Under the pieces are notes generated by a model that had not been told where the DNA came from, did no database searches, and worked only from the letters and a program-made list of their open reading frames with translations. The translations under genes and the position numbers were made by a program. DNA of 64,000 bases from an uncultured Pseudomonadales bacterium (GTDB lineage Bacteria; Pseudomonadota; Gammaproteobacteria; Pseudomonadales; Azotimanducaceae): contig OY282460.1 of the NCBI GenBank assembly GCA_958296295.1, forward strand, positions 2,170,001 to 2,234,000, written 5' to 3'. Below, in pieces: positions 17,507 to 26,089 of this stretch (its first letter is position 1; each line of letters begins with the position of its first letter).

Positions 17507-18799
17507 CACCAAGGTGGAACTGTTGGAGAAGATTCGCCTAGGCGAGAGTTCCTTCCTTGAGTTCAAGGAAGTGAAGTTCAAAGGCGATAGGGTCGAAGGG
17601 CCGCGCCGCGACTCGCTGGCCGATGGATTGGCTGCCCTAGCGAACAGCCGCGGCGGCGTGTTCGTTTTGGGCATTGCAGATAGCACGCGCGAAATCGTCG
17701 GTGTGCCGCTGGACCGTCTCGACGCCGTGGTCGAGTTGGTGCGCAACGTGTGCATGGACTCTGTAGAACCTGCCTTGGAGCACGTCGTTGTGGATCGCCT
17801 CCTGTTGCCTGCGAGCACCGGCCACGACGTCGCTATCGTGAAAGTCGACGTTCCACGCAGTCTATTCGTGCATCGGAGCCCGGGCGGCTACTTGCATCGC
17901 GTGGCGGATTCCAAGCGGCCTATTTCGCCGCCGCTCTTGGCACGCCTGTTCGGCGAACGAGGCCAACAGCATGTTGTGCCCTTCAACGACAATCCGTGCC
18001 CGGCGCGAGGCTGGAAGACTTGAACCCGTCGTTGTGGTCGCGCTTTATGACGCCACGCTCCGACGAAGACGCCGCGACTTTCCTCGCCAAGCTGGGGATG
18101 GCCGAACTCGACGGAGCGGGGCTCGCCAAGCCCACCGTCGCCGGAGTGCTGATGGCCAGCGACGATCCACGGCGGTGGTTGCCCAACGCCTATGTGCAGG
18201 CTGTGGCGTATCGAGGCAACGACATTCAGGCCGGGTCCGCGAGCACGGCTTATCAACTCGATGCCCTAGACGTCACCGGCCCACTGGATCGCCAAGTGGC
18301 GGACGCCTGTCGCTTTGTCGCTCGGAATATGAAAACCGCCGCGTTCAAGCACATGGGGCGCACGGACCGACCGCAATACGATATGGCCGCCATCTTCGAG
18401 GCCCTCGTCAACGCCGTTGCCCATCGGGACTACTCGATCCGCGGCGCCAAAGTGCGGCTGCGGTTGTTCGAGAACAGATTGGAACTCTACTCGCCCGGCG
18501 CCCTTCACAACTCGCTCACGATCGAGAACTTGCGCTACCGTCAGTCCGCACGCAACGAGGCTCTCTGCAGCTTGTTGGCGAGATGTCCGATGCCCGACGA
18601 GCCTTGGTTGACCACGTCTCGACAGCACATGATCGAGCGGCGCGGCGAGGGCATGCCGATCATCTTGGACAACAGCATTGAGCTTTCCGGCAAAGAGCCG
18701 AAGATCGAGTTGTTCGACCACGCCGAACTCCGATTGACCATCTACGCGGCGCAAAGCGATGCGGAGCAAATAGCGCCGACAGCATCGTCGAACCGCTGA
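17499..18799 (+). pseudogene. Second AlbA_2/RecG-like ATP-binding protein, interrupted by a -1 frameshift
   Basis: The ATG at 17499 overlaps the end of trlF by 8 bases. Frame one gives an AlbA_2 domain: SSFLEFKEVKFKGD near residue 16, LADGLAALANSRGGVFVLGI, then YLHRVADSKRPISPPLLARL. Near 17987-17995 the frame fails after FNDNP. One additional base there (CCG followed by GTG) would lead into VPGARLEDLNPSLWSRFM and the remaining domain with FEALVNAVAHRDYSIRGAKV and RLELYSPGALHNSL. The restored product would be 433 residues, the normal size. Coupling to trlF suggests that the two act together. Whether the missing base is real decay or a sequence error cannot be told here. Confidence 0.8.
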
Positions 18800-18910
18800 A
18801 GGCATGTATCGAAGCGGCAGCCGCGTACAACTCCAACGATGCTGCGCGGCCCGGTCGCGACTTACGCACGGATAGTGTTCCGCGCCCCCGGAAAGCACTT
18901 GTAGGGTGGG

Positions 18911-19375
18911 TCACCGATCAAGGACCGGCGTGGTGGCGCCGGCGGCGATGCGTTCGCTTGGTTGCACGTCGAGAATGTGCCAAACATGGACGGTCGGAAC
19001 TGTCGAAGCGGCACGCTGAAGTTTCGTATCTGCGGTGACCAGCGGCGCGCCCTCGGCCTCCGCGCAAGCCAAATAGAAGCAATCGTAGATCGGGTGGTCT
19101 ATCGCGATGGCGATGGCTGATGCGCGAGCCACGAGATCCCGCGAAGACCGCAGCACGATGACTTCCTGGAAACTGGCCAATTCCTCGAAGTAGGGCTGAG
19201 GATCGTCGATTTCCCGACGCCGGACCTTCTTCCAGATGACGTTGGCGGCCTCGGTCAGGATGAAGTCGGGCGCGTAAAGGTGTACCTCGTGCGCGAGCAG
19301 ACGGCGGGATTCGGTCGTACCGTCTTCGGTGAAAAGCCACTTGACGGCCACACTGGCGTCGACGACCAACTTCAC
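18911..19375 (-). CDS. vapC: VapC-like PIN-domain toxin ribonuclease
   Basis: A 154-residue PIN-domain protein. It starts VVDASVAVKWLFTEDG, with the first catalytic aspartate. ILTEAANVIWKK supplies the conserved glutamate, HPIYDCFYLACAEAEGAPLV the second acidic cluster, and TADTKL the last acidic position. Intact spacing of the four acidic residues predicts an active Mg-dependent RNase. The GTG start overlaps the antitoxin stop (GTGA), the classic antitoxin-first arrangement. A decayed homologue lies at 11272-11699 in the same orientation. Confidence 0.88.
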   Translation of the reverse strand: MKLVVDASVAVKWLFTEDGTTESRRLLAHEVHLYAPDFILTEAANVIWKKVRRREIDDPQPYFEELASFQEVIVLRSSRDLVARASAIAIAIDHPIYDCFYLACAEAEGAPLVTADTKLQRAASTVPTVHVWHILDVQPSERIAAGATTPVLDR

Positions 19376-19548
19376 CGGTCACGGTCGTCGCGGAGCAGGA
19401 TGGCGCTGTCGGTTTGCGGGACAGCGGCGGTGAGCGAGGCGAGGCGCGCCGTTCGTTCGCGGAAGCCGTCAAGGCGGGTGTGGCGGAGCGCCTGCTGAGC
19501 CAACATGTGCCTGATCTCGCCCTCCAGCGAGCGGTGGTTTGCCTTCGC
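18947..19548. repeat. Right direct repeat of the toxin-antitoxin module
   Basis: About 602 bases matching 11272-11872, covering most of the intact toxin gene and the last three quarters of the antitoxin gene. Same orientation as the left copy. Confidence 0.8.
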
Positions 19549-19608
19549 TAGAGCCTTGAGGGATTCGATGACGCTGTCGTCGATGTTGCGCACAGTTACG
19601 TTGGCCAT
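19372..19608 (-). CDS. vapB: Ribbon-helix-helix antitoxin (FitA/VapB-like)
   Basis: A 78-residue antitoxin: MANVTVRNIDDSVIESLKAL forms the beta strand and first helix of an Arc-type ribbon-helix-helix domain, and KANHRSLEGEIRHMLAQQAL the second helix. The C-terminal tail (about 48-78) would wrap the toxin. Such proteins dimerise, bind the operon promoter and neutralise the PIN partner. The pair is transcribed leftward. Its degenerate counterpart is at 11696-11872. Confidence 0.85.
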   Translation of the reverse strand: MANVTVRNIDDSVIESLKALAKANHRSLEGEIRHMLAQQALRHTRLDGFRERTARLASLTAAVPQTDSAILLRDDRDR

Positions 19609-19748
19609 TTTCGTCACCGCCTCTCGGTTCGATAGCGATATGATGGCATATTGCGAGCAGAGCGGCGACCTGTGGGCGCGGCCAAGTACTTGCGCGGATC
19701 GAACCGGAATGCGTCGGTCAGTGCGCTTGGCTTGGTCGCGCTGCCACT

Positions 19749-20123
19749 TCAGCCCCACTTGGATTTGCATACGCCGATGGCGTAGCCGTTCGGATCGCGC
19801 ACGGTGAACTCGTGCATGGATGCCTGCTCGTTGTATTCCAACTCGTTGAGGATTTCGAGATCGAGGGCCTTGGCGCGGTCGTACACCGCGAACACGTCGT
19901 CGACATGAACGTAGACGATCACGCCGTGGCCGAAGGGCGCGACCGTGCCGACGCCGTGGTCGTGGCTGGCATCGAGTTCGTGGAGTTGCAGAAGCACCCG
20001 CTCGCCGTCCATCAGCATTTCGTACTCCGAGCCGCCGTGGCCGGATTGCAGGCCGAGAAACTCTTGATACCACTTGGACGTGGCCTCCACATCCTTGGCG
20101 AACAGCATGGTCTCGGTGCGCAT
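19749..20123 (-). CDS. VOC-family (glyoxalase/bleomycin-resistance fold) protein
   Basis: A 124-residue single-domain vicinal-oxygen-chelate protein. It reads MLFAKDVEATSKWYQEFLGL, then YEMLMDGERVLLQLHELDA, VIVYVHVDDVFAVYDRAKAL and a terminal EFTVRDPNGYAIGV, the usual two beta-alpha-beta-beta-beta units with a metal-binding H and E. I chose the ATG at 20123 because AAGGAG precedes it by 8 bases; the longer frame to 20180 has no support. Members include glyoxalases, dioxygenases and antibiotic-binding proteins; a particular substrate is not indicated. Confidence 0.85.
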   Translation of the reverse strand: MRTETMLFAKDVEATSKWYQEFLGLQSGHGGSEYEMLMDGERVLLQLHELDASHDHGVGTVAPFGHGVIVYVHVDDVFAVYDRAKALDLEILNELEYNEQASMHEFTVRDPNGYAIGVCKSKWG

Positions 20124-20239
20124 CTCTTTCTCCTTTCGGCAACGGAAACACGACGATTCTAACGGTGAAGAGCGACGCACCTAGAGGCGGTTCACGCACC
20201 CCGCGCCTGGTTGGCACGCTGCGTTTGGACAAAAAATGA

Positions 20240-20269
20240 TTGTTATTCGATGACTAAAACATGTATAAC
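20240..20269 (+). promoter_or_regulatory. Putative sigma70 promoter for the DUF2975/Xre operon
   Basis: TTGTTA and TATAAC are separated by 18 bases in an unusually AT-rich patch (about 20227-20285) of an otherwise GC-rich window, 31 bases before the proposed GTG start of the DUF2975 gene. It is predicted by consensus only. Confidence 0.45.
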
Positions 20270-20299
20270 AGCAATTGACGAATCCCTTTGGAGAAGGCA

Positions 20300-20901
20300 G
20301 TGAATACGCTCAACCTTGATGATTCGGCAACGACGGGCGATTTGCTTGTCCTTCGCATCCGCGAGCTGAGCGGCCGCTTGCGCATGGGGTTCTGGGTGTT
20401 CGTGGGCCTCTTCTTGACGGTCGGCACCGTCGTTGTGGTGGGTCAGCTATTCGGTGCCTTCGGCTCTTGGACGCACGAAACCGCGTACAAATTCGCTGGC
20501 GTGCGGGTGGACCCCCAGCTTCTGGCGGGCTGGCAGGAAGTGCCATTCGCCATGCTCGCGTGCATCCCTGGTCTTATAGGTCTTGCGGTTGTCTGGCAAC
20601 TGGAACGTCTGCTCGCCGCCTACGAACAGGGCGCCATCCTCACGGTGCGCAACACGGTGCGCAACGCCCTGCGCATCCGCCGCGTCGGCCAACTGCTGAT
20701 GGGGTGGTTCGTGGCCCAGCCCTGCATTGGCGTCGTTGGGGGCTGCTCTTGGGCAGCTTCGGTTTGGGCGCCGTCGCGTCGGGGAAGGCGATGATCTCCT
20801 TCGATCTCGAATGGCTCTTCGCGGGGCTCATCGTCCTCATCGTCGGTCACGCGATGCGGGCCGCCAGCATGGTGGCGGAAGAAGCCGCCCTTACGGTGTA
20901 G
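20300..20901 (+). pseudogene. DUF2975 membrane protein, interrupted by a -1 frameshift
   Basis: The restored product would be a 200-residue membrane protein. Start at GTG 20300 (GGAG 8 bases upstream) gives four likely membrane segments: FWVFVGLFLTVGTVVVVGQL, FAMLACIPGLIGLAVVWQL, LLMGWFVAQ joined to WGLLLGSFGLGAVAS, and WLFAGLIVLIVGHAMRAAS. The join requires a frame change near 20719-20722: up to GWFVAQP the first frame is right, from ALHWRRWG onward the other frame is. The gene is followed two bases later by an Xre regulator, the standard DUF2975-Xre pairing. Without the missing base the product would lose its last two membrane segments. Confidence 0.78.
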
Positions 20902-20903
20902 CG

Positions 20904-21125
20904 ATGCCCATAGTGGTCAACCTTGATGTGATGCTTGCGCGTCGCAAGATGCGTAGCAAGCAGCTGGCGGCCGCAATTGGCATCACCGCGCAGAATCTCT
21001 CGGTCCTGAAGACGGGCAGGGCGCGGGCACTGCGGTTTTCCACCTTGGAGGCCATCTGCCGCGAACTGCGCTGCCAGCCAGGCGAGCTGCTGGAGTACCG
21101 CTCAGACGACGGGGAAGTCGGCTGA
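20904..21125 (+). CDS. Xre-family (YozG/Cro-like) transcriptional regulator
   Basis: A 73-residue helix-turn-helix protein: NLDVMLARRKMRSKQLAAAI and GITAQNLSVLKTGRARALRF form the HTH, and LEAICRELRCQPGELLEYR is the conserved C-terminal helix pair. This is the small Xre type found next to DUF2975 membrane proteins, and it begins two bases after that gene's stop. A membrane sensor/regulator pair is a reasonable inference; its targets are unknown. Confidence 0.88.
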   Translation: MPIVVNLDVMLARRKMRSKQLAAAIGITAQNLSVLKTGRARALRFSTLEAICRELRCQPGELLEYRSDDGEVG

Positions 21126-21132
21126 TCCGGGC

Positions 21133-21151
21133 GGCTCGGGCTAGCCGAGCC
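21133..21151. terminator. Palindromic hairpin between convergent genes
   Basis: GGCTCGG, a 5-base loop and CCGAGCC form a 7-bp stem located between the xre stop (21125) and the stop of the minus-strand gene (21154). It could terminate both transcripts, but there is no T run on either side, so an intrinsic terminator is only a possibility. Confidence 0.4.
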
Positions 21152-21153
21152 AC

Positions 21154-23064
21154 TCACTCCTCGGCGACGCCAGCCGCTGCGCGGTAGCGCTCGGCGCGAT
21201 CCGGGTCGATTTGCATGAGCGAGTGGTAGAGCAGTCCCGCCGCCTCGCGTTTAGCCTCGTCGTTGCGAACGCGGCCGTATATCTCGGCGGCGAAGTCGGC
21301 ATCGTTGTAGGCGGTGGATTCGATCAGGCCAAGGGCGGCCATATCCCGCTCGCCTCGATCGATCCGGCGCAATTCTTCGGCGGCGCCGTTACGGTCGAAG
21401 TGGCCCCACGATTGAAAGAGCCCACGGTACAAGGCAGGTCGCGCGTCGGTGTCCGGGGAGCTGCGGATCCAGCGGGCGGCGTCCCCCGGAGCGGATTGCG
21501 CCCAAGCCCCGACGAACGCTTGGGTGGCTTGGCTGCGCAGTTCCGCATCGTCGATGTCGGCGATCATGCCGCTCGCCTCGTCGGGAGACCACTGGGCCGC
21601 GGCGCTGGCCCAACTGTGTATGGCCAGGAACTGGTTTTCCTTCGGCAGTGCTTGCAACCAGTCGAAGGCCTCGGCCGGCGAGGCCTGCGAGTAGGCGTAG
21701 GCGACCGCGCCCACGGCGGAAGACAGGTCGCCTTCGGCGGACTCCAGCCAAGCCGCCGCGGCGCGCGGGTCGGTGTCCGCCCACGCGCCGACGACTGCCC
21801 CGATAGCGTGTTGGCGGCGCATTCCCTCGAGTTGTTCGGCCAGCCGCAACGCCGCTTCGGGGTCGGACCGCGCCATCAATTGCAAGGGAATGATCGCCAA
21901 GGGGAAGTTCTCCATCGTGATCTTCTGCGCCACCGCCCACTCGAACGCCGCACGCGGGTCCTGCTGCGCCCAACCGGCGACGATGCCGAACTGCGCCCCT
22001 TGCGGCACACCCTCGTCCCGCAGGTCTTCAAGGGCCGCCAAAGCGGCCGGCGCGTCCGTCTGCGCCCAGGCCGTGAGCGCGGCTTCGAGGACTTGCCGGC
22101 GATCCGCGCCTTCGAGGGTTCGCGCAAGCGCCAGGGCCGATTGCGGGTCGCGTGCGGCCATGGCCTGGGCCAAGGTGCCCAGCATGTCCCGGCGCGCCGG
22201 CGAGTCCGGCTGGCCGAGCACCCAGGCGCGAGCGGCTTCGCCGTCCAACTCCGCCCAGCGCTGGACGAGAAAAGGCCGCAGGTCCCCGAACATGCCGCTG
22301 CCGGGCAACTCGGCTGCGGCGGCCAGCGCCCCTAGTGGGTCTACCAGCACCCAATGCTCGGCGATCTGTCGCAACTTCATCATGCGCGCCGGGCCCGCGG
22401 CTTCGGCCAACGCCGCTTGCCAGGCGAGGGCGGGGTCCTCCAGTTGCCCCGTGCTGTCCACAAGGGCGAGTTGTTGCTCCAGCGGGAAGGCGCCGGCGAC
22501 TGCGGAGCGTTGATCCGGCGTCAAGCCGTCGCTGGTTTGCAGAACACCCGTGGCGGCAGACGCCCGCAGGTTCGATGGCAGAGTTTCGGCGTGCGCGAGG
22601 GCGGCGTCGAAATCCTGCTTGGCCCACGCGGTGAAGACGTGGGTGAGCAGACTCGGCGCGACCGGGCCCTTTTCCTCAAGGGCGCTGTCCACGGCGGCGA
22701 GGGGATCGACCTCGGCGTAGCGGGCGTAGATTATGGCTTTCGCGGCATGGCTCTCGCTTGGCGGGCGCAGATCATTCGCCTCGCCCAACAAGCGCTCCAG
22801 GGTCGGCGGTTCGGCCCTGCGGAGCAGGTTGTAGAGAACCGCCGTTTGCTCGAAGTGGCTCGGCAAGCCGGCGATGTCCGCCAGCGTTGTGAGGGCGAGT
22901 TCCGGGTCGGGAAGGTTCGCTCCGGCGCCGGCGGGAGGCTGGTCCGCGGCCGGCCGATCGGGCGGGCCCAACGCTGTGGTATCGGGCACGAACGTGAAAG
23001 CGGCGTAGGTACACGCGCCGCCAAGCACGAAGGCGAAAATGACACCGGCGATCCACTTGCCCAT
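21154..23064 (-). CDS. Membrane-anchored helical-repeat protein
   Basis: A 636-residue protein with one N-terminal transmembrane anchor (IAGVIFAFVLGGACTYAAFTF) and a short proline-rich linker. The rest is built from roughly 30-40-residue degenerate helical units that repeat a W...DP.AA..W pattern: AWAQTDAPAALAALEDL, GWAQQDPRAAFEWAV, LMARSDPEAALRLAEQL, GAWADTDPRAAAAWLES and AWAQSAPGDAARWIRS are examples. This suggests a TPR/Sel1-like superhelical scaffold facing the periplasm. No enzymatic motif is seen. Similar repeat proteins are known mainly as hypothetical proteins. It stands alone on the minus strand, 73 bases before the next minus-strand gene. Confidence 0.75.
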   Translation of the reverse strand: MGKWIAGVIFAFVLGGACTYAAFTFVPDTTALGPPDRPAADQPPAGAGANLPDPELALTTLADIAGLPSHFEQTAVLYNLLRRAEPPTLERLLGEANDLRPPSESHAAKAIIYARYAEVDPLAAVDSALEEKGPVAPSLLTHVFTAWAKQDFDAALAHAETLPSNLRASAATGVLQTSDGLTPDQRSAVAGAFPLEQQLALVDSTGQLEDPALAWQAALAEAAGPARMMKLRQIAEHWVLVDPLGALAAAAELPGSGMFGDLRPFLVQRWAELDGEAARAWVLGQPDSPARRDMLGTLAQAMAARDPQSALALARTLEGADRRQVLEAALTAWAQTDAPAALAALEDLRDEGVPQGAQFGIVAGWAQQDPRAAFEWAVAQKITMENFPLAIIPLQLMARSDPEAALRLAEQLEGMRRQHAIGAVVGAWADTDPRAAAAWLESAEGDLSSAVGAVAYAYSQASPAEAFDWLQALPKENQFLAIHSWASAAAQWSPDEASGMIADIDDAELRSQATQAFVGAWAQSAPGDAARWIRSSPDTDARPALYRGLFQSWGHFDRNGAAEELRRIDRGERDMAALGLIESTAYNDADFAAEIYGRVRNDEAKREAAGLLYHSLMQIDPDRAERYRAAAGVAEE

Positions 23065-23137
23065 TCGTACCTCCTAAAGCGCTCAAATTGCCAAACGCGT
23101 TGCCGACGGCGCCGCCTCCACGCCACCGGAGTTGACT

Positions 23138-23893
23138 TTAGACATTGCCCAAGGCCAAACCGTTCGCCGTCAGATGGCGGTAACTGCGCTCCACGGCGGT
23201 CATCATGTCGGTGTCGCAGGCGTCGAGTTCGACGATCACCCACTCCAGCACCTCGGGGTCGGCGGCTTCGAGGACGCCGGCGATGTCCATCTTGCCGTCG
23301 CCCACCGCCACGTGCGCGGCGCCTTTGGTGAGGGGGCCGTCCTTGATGTGCAGCAACGGGGCGCGATCCTTCACGCGGGCGACTTCCGCGGCCACATCGA
23401 CGGCGCCGAAATTGGCCGCCCAGTAGGTGTCCACCTCGAACAGCACCTTTGGGCAGCGTTCGGCGATGTGCCTGTAGCCGAGTTTGCCGTCGATCAGCGC
23501 GAACTCCCACCAGTGGTTGTGCAGGAAGAGGTCGATGCCGTGCGGAGCGAGAGCGTCGATGATGGCGTTGACCGTGTCCGCGGTGCGTTTGACGGCGTCC
23601 ATGTCCTTGAAATCGTCCGCGACAAAGCCGCCGGCCGCGCGGTTCAAGCCCAGCGCCCCAATCGTGTCCACGATTTCGCTCGTCGAGGCGCGGTTGGCCC
23701 ACGGGTGGTGGCTTGAGGAGACGGCCATGCCAAGGGCTTCCACCCGCGCCCGGAACCGCTGCGGCGTCCAGCCGTAGAGGTTGAACGGCTCGACGCCCTT
23801 GTAGCCCACGGTGGCGAGGCGTTCGAGCACCGCGTCGAAGTTCCGCGACGACTCGACGCGCAGCGAGTAGAGCTGCACTGAAATCGGCTTCAT
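23138..23893 (-). CDS. Sugar phosphate isomerase/epimerase-like TIM-barrel protein
   Basis: A 251-residue AP_endonuc_2/xylose-isomerase-like TIM barrel: ISVQLYSLRVESSRNFDAVL at the start, GYKGVEPFNLYGWTP, SSHHPWA, DLFLHNHWWEF, VLFEVDTYWAANFG and LLHIKDG, with conserved metal-ligand residues E, D/H and H at strand ends. GAGGAA six bases before the ATG at 23893 supports this start. Family members isomerise or epimerise sugars or inositols. The gene has an acyl-CoA synthetase upstream on the same strand, with no obvious pathway link. Confidence 0.85.
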   Translation of the reverse strand: MKPISVQLYSLRVESSRNFDAVLERLATVGYKGVEPFNLYGWTPQRFRARVEALGMAVSSSHHPWANRASTSEIVDTIGALGLNRAAGGFVADDFKDMDAVKRTADTVNAIIDALAPHGIDLFLHNHWWEFALIDGKLGYRHIAERCPKVLFEVDTYWAANFGAVDVAAEVARVKDRAPLLHIKDGPLTKGAAHVAVGDGKMDIAGVLEAADPEVLEWVIVELDACDTDMMTAVERSYRHLTANGLALGNV

Positions 23894-23968
23894 GGCGCTT
23901 CCTCTAGAGTCGGATGTGGGCGATCCTAACGCGCCGATGCGGCTTGGCTTCGCCACGGCCCACTCGAG

Positions 23969-25522
23969 CTAGACGATGCGGCTGCCGGTCTTGCCCCAGT
24001 ATTCGTCCTTCAAGAGGCGTTTGTAGAGCTTGCCGGTGGGCAGGCGCGGCAGCTCGGCGCGAAAGTCCACGCTCTTCGGACACTTGTAGTGGGCGATGCG
24101 CTCGCGGGCGTAGCTCATGATCTCGGCCTCGAGCGCCGCATCGCCGGTGACGCCCGGCGCCGGCCGCACCACGGCTTTCACTTCCTCGCCCATTTCTTCG
24201 TTGGGCACGCCGATTACCGCCACATCGGCGATTTTCGGGTGCAGGGCCAAGGCGTCCTCCACCTCTTGGGGGTAGATGTTCACGCCACCGGAGATGATCA
24301 TGAAGGTGGCGCGGTCGGTGAGGTAGAGGTAGCCGTCGTCGTCCAGGCGGCCCACGTCGCCGAGCGCCGACCAGTTGGCGTGCAGCGGATGTTGCGCGTC
24401 TTTGGTCTTCTGCGCGTCCTTGAGGTACTCGAAGGGCATTTGCGGGAGTTCGAAGTAGACGATGCCGGGCGTGCCGTTCGGCAGTTCCGCGCCGTCCTCG
24501 CCGCAGACGTGGATTGTGCCGAGAATCGCCTTGCCGACCGTGCCCGGACGGGCGAGCCACTCGGCGGGGCCGCAGTGCGTGAAACCGTTCATCTCCGTGC
24601 CGCCGTAGTATTCGTAGAGAATCGGCCCCCACCAGTTGAACATGCGCCGCTTCACCTCTTCTGGGCACGGCGCCGCGGCGTGAATGGCCACCTTGTGGGA
24701 GGAGAGGTCGAAGCCGTCGCGCTCGGCGTCCGTCAGTTTCAGCATCCGCGTGAACATGGTGGGCACCCATTGGCTATGCGTCACCTTGTGGTCGTCGATG
24801 GCTTGCAGCGCTTGCACGGGGTCGAAACGGCGCAGCATCACCACGGTGCCGCCGAGCGCCTGCACGGAATGGCAGAATCCGATGGGAGCGGAGTGGTAAA
24901 GGGGTGCCGGCGAAAGGTAGACGGCGTTTTCGTCAAAACCCCAAAGGGCGCGCTGCAAACCGGCGACGGGGCCGCCATCGTCGTCGATCGAAGTTTCCGG
25001 CAGCTGGCGCAAGATGCCTTTCGGCCGGCCCGTGGTGCCGGAACTGTAGAGCATGAAGCCGCCGGTGGGTTGTTCCGTGAGCGGCTCGGCGGGGTAGCCG
25101 GCCAAGGCGTTGTCGAGCTCGTCGAAACCGCCCGCCGCGCCGTCCGCCATCAGCAGGAGGCCGCAGGAAGGGGCGTGGCGCGGAATCCGGGCTGCCGTCT
25201 CGGCAACCGCCATTGACGCCACCAGCGCCTTGGATTCCGAATTGTCCACGATGTAGCCGGCCTCTTCGGCCGTCAGGTAGCGGTTCACCGTGGTGACGTA
25301 GAGGCCGGAACGGAACGCCGCCCACACCACGTCGAAGTAGGCGAGGTTGTTCTCCATGAAAACGCAGATGTGATCGCCGCGGCGCAGGCCTTTGTGCCGC
25401 AGCAAACGTGCCAGGCGATTGGAACGGTCGTCCAGCTCTTGGTAGGTGCGCACTTGGCCGGATGCGGCGTCCACCGCCGCCGGTTTGTCGGGGAAGACTT
25501 TGGCCCAATGCCCGGGATACAC
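23969..25522 (-). CDS. AMP-forming acyl-CoA synthetase / fatty-acid-CoA ligase
   Basis: A 517-residue ANL-superfamily ligase. The P-loop LYSSGTTGRPKG is at about 159-169, the A5 motif YYGGTEMNGF near 290, the A7 aspartate in LGDVGRLDDDGYLYLTDRAT, the hinge region DRATFMIISGGVNIYPQEVE (in part), and the A10 lysine in LPTGKLYKR near the C-terminus. It activates a carboxylic acid as acyl-AMP and transfers it to CoA; the chain type is unknown. I chose GTG 25522 (AAGGA 8 bases upstream), since the extension to a TTG at 25558 has no conserved residues. It diverges from the CBS-domain gene, sharing a 108-base promoter region. Confidence 0.88.
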   Translation of the reverse strand: MYPGHWAKVFPDKPAAVDAASGQVRTYQELDDRSNRLARLLRHKGLRRGDHICVFMENNLAYFDVVWAAFRSGLYVTTVNRYLTAEEAGYIVDNSESKALVASMAVAETAARIPRHAPSCGLLLMADGAAGGFDELDNALAGYPAEPLTEQPTGGFMLYSSGTTGRPKGILRQLPETSIDDDGGPVAGLQRALWGFDENAVYLSPAPLYHSAPIGFCHSVQALGGTVVMLRRFDPVQALQAIDDHKVTHSQWVPTMFTRMLKLTDAERDGFDLSSHKVAIHAAAPCPEEVKRRMFNWWGPILYEYYGGTEMNGFTHCGPAEWLARPGTVGKAILGTIHVCGEDGAELPNGTPGIVYFELPQMPFEYLKDAQKTKDAQHPLHANWSALGDVGRLDDDGYLYLTDRATFMIISGGVNIYPQEVEDALALHPKIADVAVIGVPNEEMGEEVKAVVRPAPGVTGDAALEAEIMSYARERIAHYKCPKSVDFRAELPRLPTGKLYKRLLKDEYWGKTGSRIV

Positions 25523-25630
25523 GGCGCAAGTCCTTGGATTCGCCCGCGGGCGTTGCAAACAGGCTATCGAAGTTTGGCCGCGAATGCGACAAACTCAGCG
25601 TCTCGAACGCAACAGCACGGGAGGTGCGCC

Positions 25631-26089
25631 GTGAAGACCGTCCACGACCTTTTGCAGCACAAACGGCGCTTGCGCGGGGACGATGCGCCCGAGCGGGTTC
25701 ACGCCATCGCGCCGATCGCCAGCGTCTTCGAGGCCATCGCCATGATGTCGGAGCGCCACGTCGGCGCCTTGCCGGTGATGATCGACGACAAGCTGGTGGG
25801 CATCGTTTCCGAGCGCGACTACGCCCGCAAGGTGATTCTGAAGGACAAGTCGTCCAAGACGACGCGCGTCTCCGAGGTGATGACGCGGCAGGTGATCACG
25901 GTGGATCAGCACGATCCGATCAGCCACTGCGTGAACCTGATGACCAGCCATCACATCCGCCATTTGGTGGTGGTGGAGCAGGGCTCGGTCGTTGGGATGT
26001 TGTCGCTGCGCGACTTGTTCGCGGAAATCATCGACGAGCAATCCGCCACCATCGGCCAGTTGGAGGAATACATCCGCGGTGGCCACTGA
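25631..26089 (+). CDS. CBS-domain pair protein
   Basis: A 152-residue protein made of two CBS motifs. The first holds VFEAIAMMSERHVGALPVM and KLVGIVSERDYARKVIL, the second covers SEVMTRQVITVDQHDPISHC and HHIRHLVVVEQGSVVGMLSL. CBS pairs bind adenosine nucleotides and act as energy sensors; free-standing ones of this size are widespread in proteobacteria. The start is GTG 25631 with GGAGG seven bases upstream. No fused effector domain is present. Confidence 0.88.
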   Translation: MKTVHDLLQHKRRLRGDDAPERVHAIAPIASVFEAIAMMSERHVGALPVMIDDKLVGIVSERDYARKVILKDKSSKTTRVSEVMTRQVITVDQHDPISHCVNLMTSHHIRHLVVVEQGSVVGMLSLRDLFAEIIDEQSATIGQLEEYIRGGH

